From: Trichoplax sp. H2
Lineage: Eukaryota; Placozoa; Uniplacotomia; Trichoplacea
DNA length: 64,000 nt
Direction: 5' to 3'
Assembly: GCA_003344405.1 (NCBI GenBank)
Contig: NOWV01000086.1
Location: 62,001 to 126,000 of the forward strand
The translations under genes were made by a program, and so were the position numbers. Below the pieces are notes generated by a model. The model ran no database searches and was not told the DNA's origin. It saw only the letters and a list, made by a program, of their open reading frames with translations. Position 1 is the first letter of the stretch; every line of letters starts with the position of its first letter. Of the stretch, positions 51,973 through 64,000 are shown one piece after another.

Positions 51973-54900
51973 GCTAGCCTCTTATTTGTTGACAGTCAAC
52001 ATGCGCTCACAGGTTAGTTCAGGATGGAGTGCAGCAGCCATCACGTCCAACAAATTATTCAGAATTGTCCAAGCGCATTGCATTGCACCCATTGGCGGTA
52101 TGACCCCAGTACGGTACGTACTCGTAGCGCCTGACACCTTTGGTGTAACCCAGCTGCTCTTCTTGATGGTTATTGTGCAAACATCAAGCATTCCTGAGTT
52201 TCCATTGTTTCTGTACAGTGTACAGTGTACAGTGTACAGTACAGTGGACAGACTAGTGAGTCACGACTGCACGCACATTGACCTCAAGTCTTTTTTCTCC
52301 TACCCTTCGTACTTAACCAATGTACGACTTTCTTTTCGGCCATCAATCTTATTGACGTAGGAATAAAATCGACTCTGTACGTGTGTATTGCAAAGTTGGC
52401 CATTGCTCTCCTTCTTCGACTGGAACATCAAGTTCATTTCAAAAGTTCCTCTTTGGTAGTTATGTCATCTTTAACCAGAAGATTATCCGAAAGCCTGGGT
52501 ATTGGCTACGATAGTGCTGAAAGATTCGACCGTGAACATGTAAATACGCGTAGCACTAGTGTACTTTAATTCCACTAGCATTGAATGCAAAAAACTCTCT
52601 CTCTACCTTCTTGCCATTGCTACTATAGTACACCTAATGCAATAAAAGTAGAATATTGCCTGTTAGTGATCGCTTAGCAAAATAAAAATACAACCATTTT
52701 ATTTTGTTATTGTACTGCAATGAAATCCAACTGATTCCTTAATCCATAATTAATATTCACCTACTATTATTTAAGTGCTACTGTCGTAATTAAGTCGAAA
52801 AATTCATTCTGTACTTGACATTGCATCTTTCTTCTTCAATAAGGTTAACGCATACTGTACGTACTGTAACAACATTAAGCCACGAGCTAGGTTCTAACTT
52901 TTCAATGAACCATGAAAGTTGAAATGGAAGTTAGACAGATACAGCATTCAACATGATTTCTTTTAGAGATTGACTGCAGAGATAGACTGACACAATTGTA
53001 GAAATTATGTAAAGCAATTCTCCGTATACATATCATAACCTTGATGGAAAGAAAAAAATAAACAGGGACATGAATGTCTTGCATAGACACTGCTAGCGAT
53101 AGTCGTACGAACTCGTCTAGTGCAGATTTAAGAAAAATAATGATACTAATTTATAAGAATTACACTGGAGACATTTTATTGCGATATTCATGACGGTGAA
53201 GTCTAACCTAGTAACAAATGACAATTTCTTTATGGTATGGTCTTGATATTTTGCAACGAACACATTCTGCTTTCACTGTAAAATCTCGTTTACTCAAGAC
53301 ACAAGGATGATTTATCGTAAAACGTAAAAGGGATACTGCCTTTCATTGCTACCGTAGGCTAGCAGTTCATTATACGCGTATGCGGTGCTGTACGATATAC
53401 ATGAGTGTACAACTACAAATACATCTTGCATAATATTCTTTTCCTTTCCTATTTTCCCTGTGATCCTACATTGACGTAGAAGCCGCCTTCTGTACATGAT
53501 TAAATTTGACTTCGAATTAAATTGAAATCAAATACGAAAATCGGATGAATTGTAATACGATAGTATCGGGCCGAGTCTTCAGGAATCGAGAGGAAAAATT
53601 AAACTCGCTTGCCTTACTAAAAAATTCATCTCCCACAGTATCTCCAATACTTGGCCATATTGCCCGGTGGCAATGCACAGTAGTTTCATTATACGCCTTT
53701 TAGACGTTAGCTTGTTTTTGATTGATTGCCAATACTTTATGAATGCTGTTAACTTTATCATTTTGCATCAATAAAAATCGATGTTATTTGTCAATTCTAT
53801 CGAAACAGTTTTAAAAATTATTTGAGTAAATATTGAAAGCACTTATAAAAATAGATTCTCTTGATTGGTATCGATTGTATCATACATAGCATGATATAGA
53901 TGCAAGAAAGTTTTATTCTTATCCTAAAATGTTGTAGTGATCGTTTTAATCTACTCTAATGTAACCTTTGGAGGGCAAAGATATACGAATGATTAGACTA
54001 TTTGTTATTTATTATTATTACATGTTACTGAGAGCATTCACGTATCATGATAGCTACTATTTGAATATTTTCTTAATTAGTAAGATACTTTTCTATAAAT
54101 TGTTCTCGTGTGACTACTGTTCATTTTGGATGGAATCAATCAAAGAAAATATGTGGTTACCGACGAAAATCGCCTTATATTGACAGATCCGAATCAAATA
54201 TTCACTTTACTCATACATTAAGGACGAGAATTCAAAGTGGGGGTGGATTTGCATTATTGTTCTGAACAGGTCTTATAAATGGAATCTTTTATTCTTTTTG
54301 AGCCCCATCCTGCGATTTTATATTTTACTTGAATTTAATGATATGCATCATCACTTTTTAATGATGATATACAGTAGTAATTTCTCCAGTATATTTAATC
54401 ATCACTAGTAAATCTCTAAAGCACTCCCATGAGGATTAATTCTATACGTTGATTAGAAGGCCAGATTGGTTAATTATAATTATCAATATTTGAAGTTTTA
54501 TATGTAATGTACTACTTCTAATAGTATTGATAATTAGAATTGATTCTACTAGAGCTATTTTGCATTTCATGTATTTAAAGGTGATTGGTAAATAGGCGTT
54601 AAATAGTAGCCTAAGCAAGATTAGTTCTATTTCTATATTATTCATAAAACATCTTGATTAATTATCACTGCTAAGGTGGATAGGTATGAAATGATATCGA
54701 TCATCATCCCTTCATAATATAATTAATTAAGCAGTTTTGCAATCTGGTGATTACGCGTATATTATCCGTTGTAAATCTACAAAAATATATTATCGTACTA
54801 AGGATAAGATCTTTCTGAATTGTCCCTAAGCCATCCTAATTGTCATTAGAAGTTTTGGATGCATGAAAACAGTGATAATGGCTAGGATAGCTTGCACCAG

Positions 54901-55440
54901 CATGCCTCATTGATTATCGTTTAAACAGTTTCTTAATCTTATTTAATAGCAAATGACGCTGACCTTTACATTTTTTAATGCGACATCCTCTATAATGGAT
55001 TAAATTATCAGATAACATGTAAAGTTTAAATGATTGGCTATGTGGTATTAATGTGACAAGGGTTATAACTTGAATTATGTCGACGTATTATGGCTCTAAT
55101 ATCAAATCATGCATATTTTTATTGACATGAACTTGCAAACCCACATAAATTTTAACTAATGGTAACTACAGTGTATAATTCAACAATAGAATCAGATACG
55201 ATGTGCATAATTACATACTATGTCTTGCTATTAAAAATTCCAATGGTGGATAGCAATTATAGGAACATACCGTTAAAACAAACTTCGAAAAGGTTCAGCT
55301 AAAACGGATATAATTACGTATCAATTACGTTGTGTATATGCGATCTTCACTAACGGTCTCTACAACATCACTCCTTTCAATTTTTATAGCGGTAATAAAT
55401 TCCAACATCTTAATTTCTAAGTAATCATATTATGTTCGTG
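51973..55440. other. Gene-poor region with a short TGTACAG array
   Basis: A run of TGTACAG units lies at about 52210-52245 (four near-tandem units). Open frames at 51971-52360 (+), 51982-52191 (-) and 52381-52569 (+) are longer than the local average and GC-richer than the flanks, so they may be remnants of a transposon gene, but I recognise no motif. The rest is plain AT-rich sequence. Confidence 0.4.
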
Positions 55441-55447
55441 TATAATA
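55441..55447 (+). promoter_or_regulatory. Possible TATA box of the HIP1 gene
   Basis: TATAATA stands about 57 bp before the proposed HIP1 ATG at 55498. In such AT-rich DNA the match is weak evidence. Confidence 0.25.
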
Positions 55448-55497
55448 CACACGTGTACATCAAAAAAATTTTAATAGCTAATCAACAATATTTAGCC

Positions 55498-58400
55498 ATG
55501 ACTAAATCATTGTTAAGAGTAAAGCTAGGGTGAAAGACAGAGTTTCAATATTGATGTAATCTGGCGATAAATTAAATTTGCAGTATTAAACTAATAAAAT
55601 GGTTATTTCATCGTGATAGTACTGTAGTTATAGGTGTAGAAATACATGACACACAATTCACTAAATTAAAATTTACCTCCGAACTAATAATAATCGGTGT
55701 TTTTAGCTTTTACTTTTTGCATTTATCTAATTGCAGTTATATTTCTCTAAGGTTATGTCACTGTATTACCTTCATTTTAGTATTAAATAAATATAAAATT
55801 TTCCATTGGTTTTATCTAACTTTTAGGCGGAACATCTCGCGAAGGCTATCAGCCCGATCGATGGACCTATCAAGATTAAACATGTTCGATATATCCTCTT
55901 CAATTCTCCAAAACATGAGTACAGTTCAGTACTTGACTTCTAAAATGAGTAAATATATCATAGACGTGCGTACCATGTGATGCTCATTTATGTAGATCTA
56001 TTAATTGCATGATTGAATAAGTACCCAGATATTAGGCTAAATTGTAGTTTATTTGTTATACTAATTATTAGTGGTAGTAAATTGCCTCCATCTTTCAGAG
56101 CTCATTACGACATAAGTCTTAGCTACCTTAACTTATCGTAATTACCATCATTGGAACGTGGAAAAAGAAGGGATCTGTGAGTTTTTGGAATTCCTTAAAT
56201 AAATTGCCTTTACATTCTCAAGAAATAATTTGTTGGAAGGGGTTGTGTATCATCCATAAAATATTTATTGAAGGCCATCCAAATGTAAGCATTTCGCAAT
56301 TACTTTCTTTTCTATAACTTGACTATCATATAGCGTGGAATGTTTGAATGTATCCGTTTTAAAGCTTAATAAAAGCCATTTCATATCACATAAATAGGTT
56401 ATAATCGAATCTTATAACTATAAGAATCTTTTAAGTAGTCTTCTCTCTACGTGGGTAAGAAAATGAATATGTTTTCGCTAGCTAAAGATCGATTGTTATT
56501 TATTTGCAAGAAATCACCCTTGTGTCTTATATTACAGACTGCTAGATCTGAATCTTATCCGAAACTGATTATCTTGTACTTGAAATACTTGGATGAAAAG
56601 TTGGAATTTCACAAAAAGGTCCAATATCTTGTATACTACACTGTAAAGAACTTTACGATATTTATTTTCATACTGTTGATATTGCCAACCTCACTCCCAA
56701 TAGTATCAAGCTATTCCATCAAATTTTACCAGCCAATCTAGTGGATCTATTATAGACTTACCGACAAAGGATATGAACGATACGTAAGTTCTCAATTTCC
56801 TCTCCTGTACGGTATTGATATCGTATTTAGTTCACATATAATTTTTGCATCGGCGCTAGAAAATCGATGGTTGACAGTGATATATTCATGTTGTGTGAAT
56901 GTACACTTTATCTTGTTTAATAGTTATTTTGCTATTTAATCGCTTGTGTTATGTAACCCGTAATCTTTCATTTCATTACTTAGCTACCAATTGGTAGTAG
57001 ACTTACTCGATTTGCAGGATCAGCTATTACGTCTTCAATATTATGGTATTTGATAAAGTAAAATTAATGGTTATCATTTCAATTATTATTCGTAAATACC
57101 GGTGTATCATCCATGTATCCCTACGTTTCCATAGTATATATCTTAGCAACTTTTCGAATTTTTGTACAGTTTACGAAGCTGTTGGACTAAGTGGTTCTAT
57201 GAATCCATCTGGACAATGTAAAGTTTTTTGTTTTATTACCATCATCCACGTAAGGAATAGATTGGACTAGATAAATTTGTTTCTTAAACGTAATTTTGTA
57301 TTATATCAAGTTCACTAGTTACACAATGCTCATCTAGCTGTGAGCTATTCTGGACGTTCTTTTGACCTATATTTTAATTCTAGGAATCATACAACATTTA
57401 TGGACTCATAGTAAAAGCAATGTTTGAATTGCATAAATGTAAGTTTTGCTTTATATTCCATAACGTATAGCGTATATGTTGTATATAATTAATGGCCTAC
57501 GATTATCGTAATTACTAGATATTTTATTTTATAAGTTTATACAAAATAAGATAGTAACCATTCCTTTCATAATTTTTGTTAGATCTTGACCCTGAATTCC
57601 TAGCAGGCCATAGAACAAGATTTTCGAAGCAATTGGCAGTGTAAGGAAATTTTATATTATCGTTAACTATATATATGAATAAAGCCACGGAAGCATTTCA
57701 TAATAATACTTATTCTGAATAGATTACGGACTTTTTACAACAACGCCCATACTTTGACATACCTAAGGACTTTAACACCAATTCCTACTCTGCCTGAGGT
57801 TTTTATTACATAATTTTGACTGATTATTTTAAATCTTACTTTGTAATAATTCTTTACAATGGCCTAATTTTTACCGTTAATCATAGAATGAAATAGAATT
57901 TGTTCAAGGGGATGTTTCTAACGTTGTAATCACGTCTTATCGTGAAAGTCGATCAGATTTTTCGCATGATTCGCTACCTTCACCAGATGCTAGCCCTTCT
58001 CCAGATCTCATCAGCGATCTTGATGCTACTGATAGATCCAGTGCCTCGCTTTCATCACCAATCAGTCCAGCTGTAAATTATTTCGTCTCTTTGAGTTATG
58101 CAACTATACACTTTAGCGATCTCTAATTGGGTTTAAAAAAACTTGTATAGGCGACTATTGAGCATTCTTTTGCTGATATCCCTGAAACTGTTGACATGCA
58201 AAATGTGTCTTCACCAAGAGTCGACGACAGGTTAGATCATCTCAACGATCTTCGCTAACGTGACAAATAATAACTTTCTCTTTTTATCAATTACTGATAG
58301 TAAGGATGAATTGATTAATCATTTACGCCAACGAATTGAAGAGCTACAAATTGAATTAGTAAAATGCAAGTCTGAGGTATTTCTTTTATATTAATGGATT

Positions 58401-61400
58401 AATAAACACAGTTTTGGTTTACATACAGTTGTCTATTGTAGAGAAGTTACTAATTTTTGTATTCAAATCTTTCAAGTTCGAATCCGAGAAGAGCCGAATG
58501 CATGAGCAAATCCTTGAGGTAACATGGCAGAAATAATATGAATACTTTGCAGATTTAAATATGATTACTAAATTTAGAAATATATTTATGTAGTACGAAG
58601 AAGAAATTCAGCAATTGAAGACAACTATCAAAGCGGTAAATTTTCCTTATATGACCGTTGATGATCACAATTTATTACAAAAAATCACCAGACATACTTA
58701 TCTAAGTTAATGCTAGATCATTGAAACTGCTATTTTGTTACACTCGCATGTTCATGAATTTAGATTCAACAAGAATTGGCGGAATATCGAGCAATAGCAG
58801 AAGAGTCATGTCAAGTAAGGCATTGTACTTGGAAAGGAACGTACTCCAGATTTATTCATACTTCATTGCATTATTTACCTGTTAGGAAAATGTACAACTA
58901 AAGGCACATCTTGATACCTTAGCTATAGCTTCACCTCAAGTAGCAGGAGGGGAATGGGAAGGTTAAATCGTTTATAAGTTACTTAACATGCTTTTATCAT
59001 AATATTTTACGATAGCGTGTCTATTTTAATTATTTCTTAAATAATAGCTAAATTCAATAAAATGAAGCAAATGTATCTTAAAGTCAGAGACGATCATGTT
59101 AATCTTCTTAGAAAGGTAATTCGTTTAGTTGATTTATTGGTCACTTTGATAACTTGCAAAATATATCAATTTTGGTCACTTAGTGGCAATAATATTTCTA
59201 TGTGTACCTATTACCTACACTGTTTTGATGTCATCTTAAATTGTTGATTACCGCAGCACGGCAACATAGAAAGTCAGCTAAAGGCCGCACTATTGGAAAA
59301 TGGGGATATATTAGTGGAATTGGAATCGAAGACTGCTGACAATGACAACCTATCACAAGAACTTAGTGCGCTAGTGGTCAAGTTAGATTTGCTTAATAAG
59401 CAACATGAACAGGAACTACGACAAAAAAATAATAAGCTGCAAGATCAAACAAAACAATTAGAAAGCGTTCATGCGGAAATGGAGGCTCTTAAAGCTAGTA
59501 CAGAAACAATTACAGTTAAAGCATCGGTGAATAAGTCCTTACATGTATTAACTAAATCAGTCTGTAAACTAGTTTTAAAATAATACATGGCATCATTTTT
59601 GACAGGCTCTGACTGACGCTGTCGATGAAAGATTATTACAAAGTAGCAATGAAGAGAACGTACCAACAAGTGATTCGGACAAAAATGAATTTCAATTTTC
59701 GATGATAGGTAGTATTTCCGACGCTAGCGATTTTGCTCTTAATAGTATTTTTTGACAAAAAACTAATATTCTTCCGATAATTGATAGATTGGTCACTGCA
59801 ACAGGCAATTGCAATGATTTCATTATCATTAGATGGAAAAAATCCCTCAGCACTTCCTGTTGATGAATCTCTAGGTAATTATCATAAAATTTAACCTTGT
59901 GAACTTTCCGCAACAATTGGTAAGATCAGCAAATTCTTACCTACTTTTGTTATTGTATACTATTTCAATCGGTCAGATTCCATGCTGTTTCTAGCGGAAA
60001 ATTCTTCACAGAGAGCAACTATGCTTACTGTTGACTTGCGTGAATATTTTAAAAATAACTCTGGTAAGGATTATTAGGCTTTCTTTATTATGAGAGTTGT
60101 TTGCATACCTAAAGTAATTGATGTTAGGATTTTAGTTTGTTTATTATCTATTAAATTTGCTCACTATTCAAATCATAAAATCAAATAGATATTGAATCGA
60201 TAGATACCTCTTTGCGCCACTTTATTTCTGTATTCGCCTTGATGATTTATACAAGTAAAATATCCTTCCATGGGGACGAAAATCAAAAAACTAATGGTAA
60301 TATTCACAGATAAAATCTTTGTTAAGTTTGGTACAAAACGTGAATAAATTTGCTTTCGTTAATCTTTTCAGAAATCATTGAAAAGTGCGAGAATGCTGGA
60401 TACAGTGTTCGAAAGTTTTTAGAAGACCTAAGAAGTACAATCAAAGATGGTAATACATTATAAAATCTTTAAAAAAATAGATAAATTTTTTATCTTATAT
60501 CGAGTTACTTCGAGACCATAACAGTAATCGTAACATTATTTCTCTCTAGATCCATCCATGCTAGAAGCGGTATCTGAAGATATAAAACATACCCTAGACG
60601 CCATAATAGATTTAGTAAAGGTGACAAAGCTTTTAAGAATATTTTCTCCTAATTTTTAGATACGTAATTTTAAGTTATTTAATTTAGAAACAATGCGAAT
60701 CTGCGAACGCCGTTGAAAAAGGTGATATTGTTGGAGAAGAAATGGCGTATACAACGGAGGTAAAAATTTTAGCTACAGCCTTTGGTATGTATTGCTGCGA
60801 AAATCAAATAACCGAATATAGTTGTAGGATTACATGCTTTATCTCATACTTATCCTTTTCCTATAAGGCAATTGATGTTGCAACGGCCAAAATTGAGGCT
60901 TTACTAAGACGCGCACGTGAGAATGAAACTGGGACCAAACTAGAAGTGAATGAGAGGTAATGCTGTGCTTTGTAATAAATCTTGATTAAATTAATGAAAT
61001 ATGTTTTTATGTAAAACGTTTCGTGTCATTATTTGTTTCATAAACAGGATTTTAGATTCCTCAACGAAACTAATGAATGTAATCTTTAAAAAATTTCTTT
61101 AAATTTTCTTATTGCAGTTTACTAAATCCTATATAACGCATATGATACGATTTTAATAAAATTGTTACAGGCGATAAGATTACTTATTATTCGGGCTTCT
61201 ATTCTGCAAAAAGAAATAGTAAGGATAAAGAAGGTAATGCCAACTTTTAGTTGTACTGGAATTTCAGGATCTTAACAAACGAATACTATTTTTACTTGTA
61301 GGGAATCAGCAGTGGTAAAAAAGATTTTTATAAGCGTAATAATCGGTGGACTGAAGGACTATTATCAGCGGCAAAGGCTGTTGGAGCAAGTGCTTCAAAT

Positions 61401-62440
61401 TTTGTGTATGTCTTTGGATAATTCTATAGTTTAAAGATAGGAAATTGCTCAATCTGTTAACTTCGTTTATTACACATATCCCATACATTACGGTTGTGCA
61501 TGCCATTTTAGAGAGGTAGCCAATGAAATGATGGAAGATACTTGTGGATTAGAGGAACTTGTTGTAGCTTCGCGTGAAATAAGCAGCAGTACTGTGCAGC
61601 TGGTAAGTAAAATAGTTAATAGTGGAAAACGTACAGTATTATGAAAGTAGACATTGCTAGCTACTAACTTTCGTATTATATAGGTTACGGCTTCCAGAGT
61701 TAAATCGAATCCTAGAAGTGAGAATTTGCTGCAATTAGAAAGTGCATCTAAACTAGGTTATATTAATTTGCTACTTTTACCAAATAATAGAACATGTGAT
61801 ACTATATCATGCCTTTAAAATTTCACAATATAGTCACTGCGTCAACTACCGAGGTTATAGCAGCAGCCAATGCTGGAAGAAAAATTTTAGCTGAAGGTAT
61901 ATCTCCTTTTGTTATTAATTTGTAATTCGGAAGCTATCTATTCTATACTAAATCATGCTTGATCTGTATTTAAATGCAGACGATCAAAACTATGATTTTT
62001 CGAAGATATCATTAACCCAAGCCAAACGATTGGAGATGGAATCACAGGTATTAGCGCCTGAAAACATTTCAGGAGTGAATCTAAGTAGCAAGTCTTTTGG
62101 TAACAATAATTTATGTAAGAAAAACAACTTAAAAGTAATAATGTGAATGTAGGTGCGTTTACTTCGTTTGGAATCTAATGTAACCAAAGAAAGAGGTTAT
62201 CTAGGAAGAATCAGAAAGCATCATTACCATTTGGCCGGTGCGAGCGAAGGCTGGGAAGTAGTAAGTCTAAGCTGGTTATATACGTTCAAGCTGAATACAT
62301 TTGCATCTGCTGTGCTATTTAGCTAACATGGTATTCATATTGGGAATTAGGATGAAGCGGAGGAAGCTAACGAAGCTTCAGAGAACCCAGACGAAGGAGA
62401 CAAAGAGATAATTAATAAAGAAACGGATAATCCTGAATGA
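55498..62440 (+). CDS. HIP1: Huntingtin-interacting protein 1 family (HIP1/HIP1R)
   Basis: Endocytic adaptor that links clathrin coats and PIP2 membranes to F-actin. About 37 exons, 1020 residues (human HIP1 1037). Exons: 55498-55518 (tentative), 55827-55928, 56171-56284, 56398-56454, 56538-56618, 56704-56783, 56984-57045, 57170-57249, 57384-57438, 57583-57640, 57723-57798, 57887-58072, 58151-58230, 58301-58376, 58477-58518, 58594-58635, 58764-58814, 58886-58961, 59048-59115, 59257-59526, 59606-59708, 59788-59874, 59977-60063, 60189-60296, 60372-60449, 60550-60620, 60688-60759, 60868-60956, 61048-61078, 61171-61233, 61302-61405, 61512-61602, 61684-61756, 61834-61896, 61980-62047, 62153-62260 and 62351-62440. 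Domains: ANTH (about 20-262) with the lipid-binding motif KAI-x6-IKIKH; a Ser/Pro/Asp linker (263-350); coiled coil (about 351-560); I/LWEQ/THATCH actin-binding domain (about 740-990) with KLEVNER, RWTEGLLSAAKAVG and HYHLAGASEGWE. The first exon and the exon-3 acceptor (56168 or 56171) are the weak points. Confidence 0.92.
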
Positions 62441-63622
62441 ATACTGCGCGAAAATGTTGCATAGTTAATTAGTCTATTTGTAACGAACGTGTGTATCTGT
62501 TCTCCTGGAGTCGAATGTTGAGCAAGTAACGAGCAAATAAACTTAGGAAGTGACCAAACTGTTTCTCCGCTAGCGTTTCACTATAAAAGTTTTGCACCCT
62601 CATTATTGCGTTTTTGACCGCACCTCGGCCATCTCTACCTATATTTTCGATAGTAATATTGTAGATAATAACTATATAGAGCCATTTATCTTACCTACAA
62701 TATCTATTAAAATTTATGTGTGGTAATATACCTTCGATACTTTATCGAAACAAATTTTCAGAAGTTTGTTAATTAAAGACTGCAATTTGTAGCGTACTAA
62801 ATATACGTTTAGCACGACCGCTGAATGTTGCATTTATATTATATCATTAACTTCAATGCACATTTACTATATCTGTCGCATTACAGTGCAATATTTGAAT
62901 GTGATATCGGTGATCAAAGAAATATTATAATTACGATATAGCAATCCGAGAGGAAATAATTTCAAATTATATGGTCTTGGTAATTATTTTTTTTATTTCT
63001 GTATATGGTATTATATAAAATTTCAATCGTACTAAAAGTAATTATCTATCGAATAATCAACGAAATCTTTCTATCAAATAATTGGTTTAATTCGTTCATT
63101 GATTCTTATTTTAGTTATACGTTACCATGATTATTTACGAATCAAAGTATAAAGATTTAAATTTAAACTTTTACGAAAATTATTCAATTAAATCACTTTT
63201 ATTCTTTAGTTATAGTCAGTGTGTTAAATTGATAGCGCCACTTATGATTGATGAACTACCTATTGATTTTATTTTAAGGTAACAATGTCTATGAATTATG
63301 ATTTTGTAACTCTTATGAAATAAAATTAGGGATTTTATTCGTGTTAAAAATATACAGAATAAGTAATGTTTCTTATAGAAAAATTGTTGCTTGTGGCTAA
63401 ATTATAAATCTTCTAGGCGCCTTGTACGCATGCATATCGAGTTTATGGTAATTCATATTGAGCAGTAACAAGACTGTCTCGAATTCAGCGAGAAAAATAC
63501 TGGTACTGTTAACATACTCAAAATTTTACGAATAAATTACCAACAATTCCGACATTTCAATATCATCCGATATTTTTGCTGATAGTCATATTCACACCAG
63601 TTTTGACAGTGCAATAATTCAG
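62441..63622. other. HIP1 3' UTR and intergenic DNA
   Basis: HIP1 3' flank, with a poly(A) hexamer at 62536, then AT-rich sequence. The first exon(s) of the next gene may lie in 63200-63600 but could not be fixed. Confidence 0.45.
62536..62541 (+). terminator. Poly(A) signal of HIP1
   Basis: AATAAA about 96 bases after the HIP1 TGA stop, the first such hexamer downstream. Confidence 0.55.
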
Positions 63623-64000
63623 ATTGCAACAAATGATGAGCCGGACGATGTCGTGTGGCCAAGAACTATTGCTCGGCCTGCTAGGTAAAGTATATCCATT
63701 ATACTCTTACTGTAATACCTTCGGCTTACCATCAAACTTGCTATAAGATATTACAATATTTTCGGTATGTTTACGTGCTTAATCACACTAATTTTTTTAC
63801 TAGCTCGGTCTTTGCAATAGAAAAGAAAGTGCAAACTCGAGACTTGTCATATACACACAAGTATTTCGATTTTAATTAATTTTTCCCTAACAAAGTGCTT
63901 GTATGATTATAGCTGTTAATCTTTTTAAGGACAAAATCATTCTTAGGAATGGGCGTAACACATACACTGTGCCGACTTGTACCGACAGTACCGCATTCTA
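63623..64000 (+). CDS. Partial unidentified gene at the window edge (3 exons seen)
   Basis: Three exons stay open through two splice junctions. 63623-63684 follows ATTCAG and ends AG before GTAAAG. 63804-63860 follows TTACTAG and ends before GTATTT. 63947 onward follows TTCTTAG and is still open at the window end. The joined frame reads ...NDEPDDVVWPRTIARPASSVF, then AIEKKVQTRDLSYTHKNGRN, then TYTVPTCTDSTAF. Phases 2, 2 and onward agree, and the other two frames meet stops, which is why I trust it. The start and upstream exons are not identified, and I do not recognise the family from this short piece. Confidence 0.5.

Noticed and set aside
56140-56170. Upstream extension of HIP1 exon 3 reading TIIGTW, similar to the family's CILGTHH
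   Set aside because: An in-frame TAA lies just upstream and no AG acceptor precedes it. The exon at 55827-55928 already supplies the matching segment, so the similarity is probably chance.
58472-58486. GTTCGAATCC, like a tRNA T-arm B box
   Set aside because: It lies across the acceptor and start of a HIP1 coding exon, and no acceptor stem, D-arm or A box fits around it.
63634-63684. An ATG ATG start and first exon reading MMSRTMSC
   Set aside because: Splicing that frame to the next exon meets a stop after a few codons, whereas the overlapping frame stays open through two more exons.

Overview
The window is AT-rich eukaryotic nuclear DNA from an animal. Every recognisable gene is split by many short GT...AG introns, and the gene set is metazoan: flotillin-2, protein phosphatase 4, a POPX-type PP2C phosphatase, a ZNRF3/RNF43-type ubiquitin ligase and HIP1. 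Compact multi-exon genes, about two-thirds AT and introns mostly of 60-400 bp would suit an early-branching animal such as a placozoan. The species is an inference; nothing in the sequence names it.

Layout. Positions 963-3406 (+) hold the 3' part of an unidentified helical-repeat gene with an internal duplication. Convergent to it, 4745-7524 (-) is a complete 13-exon PPP4C gene. Positions 7525-11349 are gene-free and carry arrays of a self-complementary pentamer (ACWGT) and two probable MITEs placed end to end. Two tandem flotillin-2 genes follow (11350-16242 and 18873-24439, both +). Each has 11 exons, and all 11 exon lengths are identical between the copies. The same pentamer arrays lie between them and after the second copy. 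Positions 26914-32516 (+) encode a PPM1E/PPM1F-like phosphatase whose first coding exon lies about 2.9 kb upstream of the rest. Convergent to it, 35674-44181 (-) encodes a short PA-TM-RING protein of the ZNRF3/RNF43 type with a 5.7 kb first intron. Positions 44.2-55.4 kb are gene-poor and contain a probable solo LTR (50570-50894) and a 188-bp tandem duplication (51597-51972). Positions 55498-62440 (+) hold a complete HIP1/HIP1R gene of about 37 exons. At the right edge, 63623-64000 holds exons of another, unrecognised gene that runs off the window.

The genes do not form an operon. Several act at membranes and in endocytosis (flotillin-2 microdomains, the clathrin/actin adaptor HIP1, and a transmembrane ligase of a family that removes Wnt receptors). 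I treat this as coincidence of neighbourhood. Gene models were built by hand from splice signals, reading-frame continuity and family similarity. Exon edges are given in each entry, and less certain edges are flagged.
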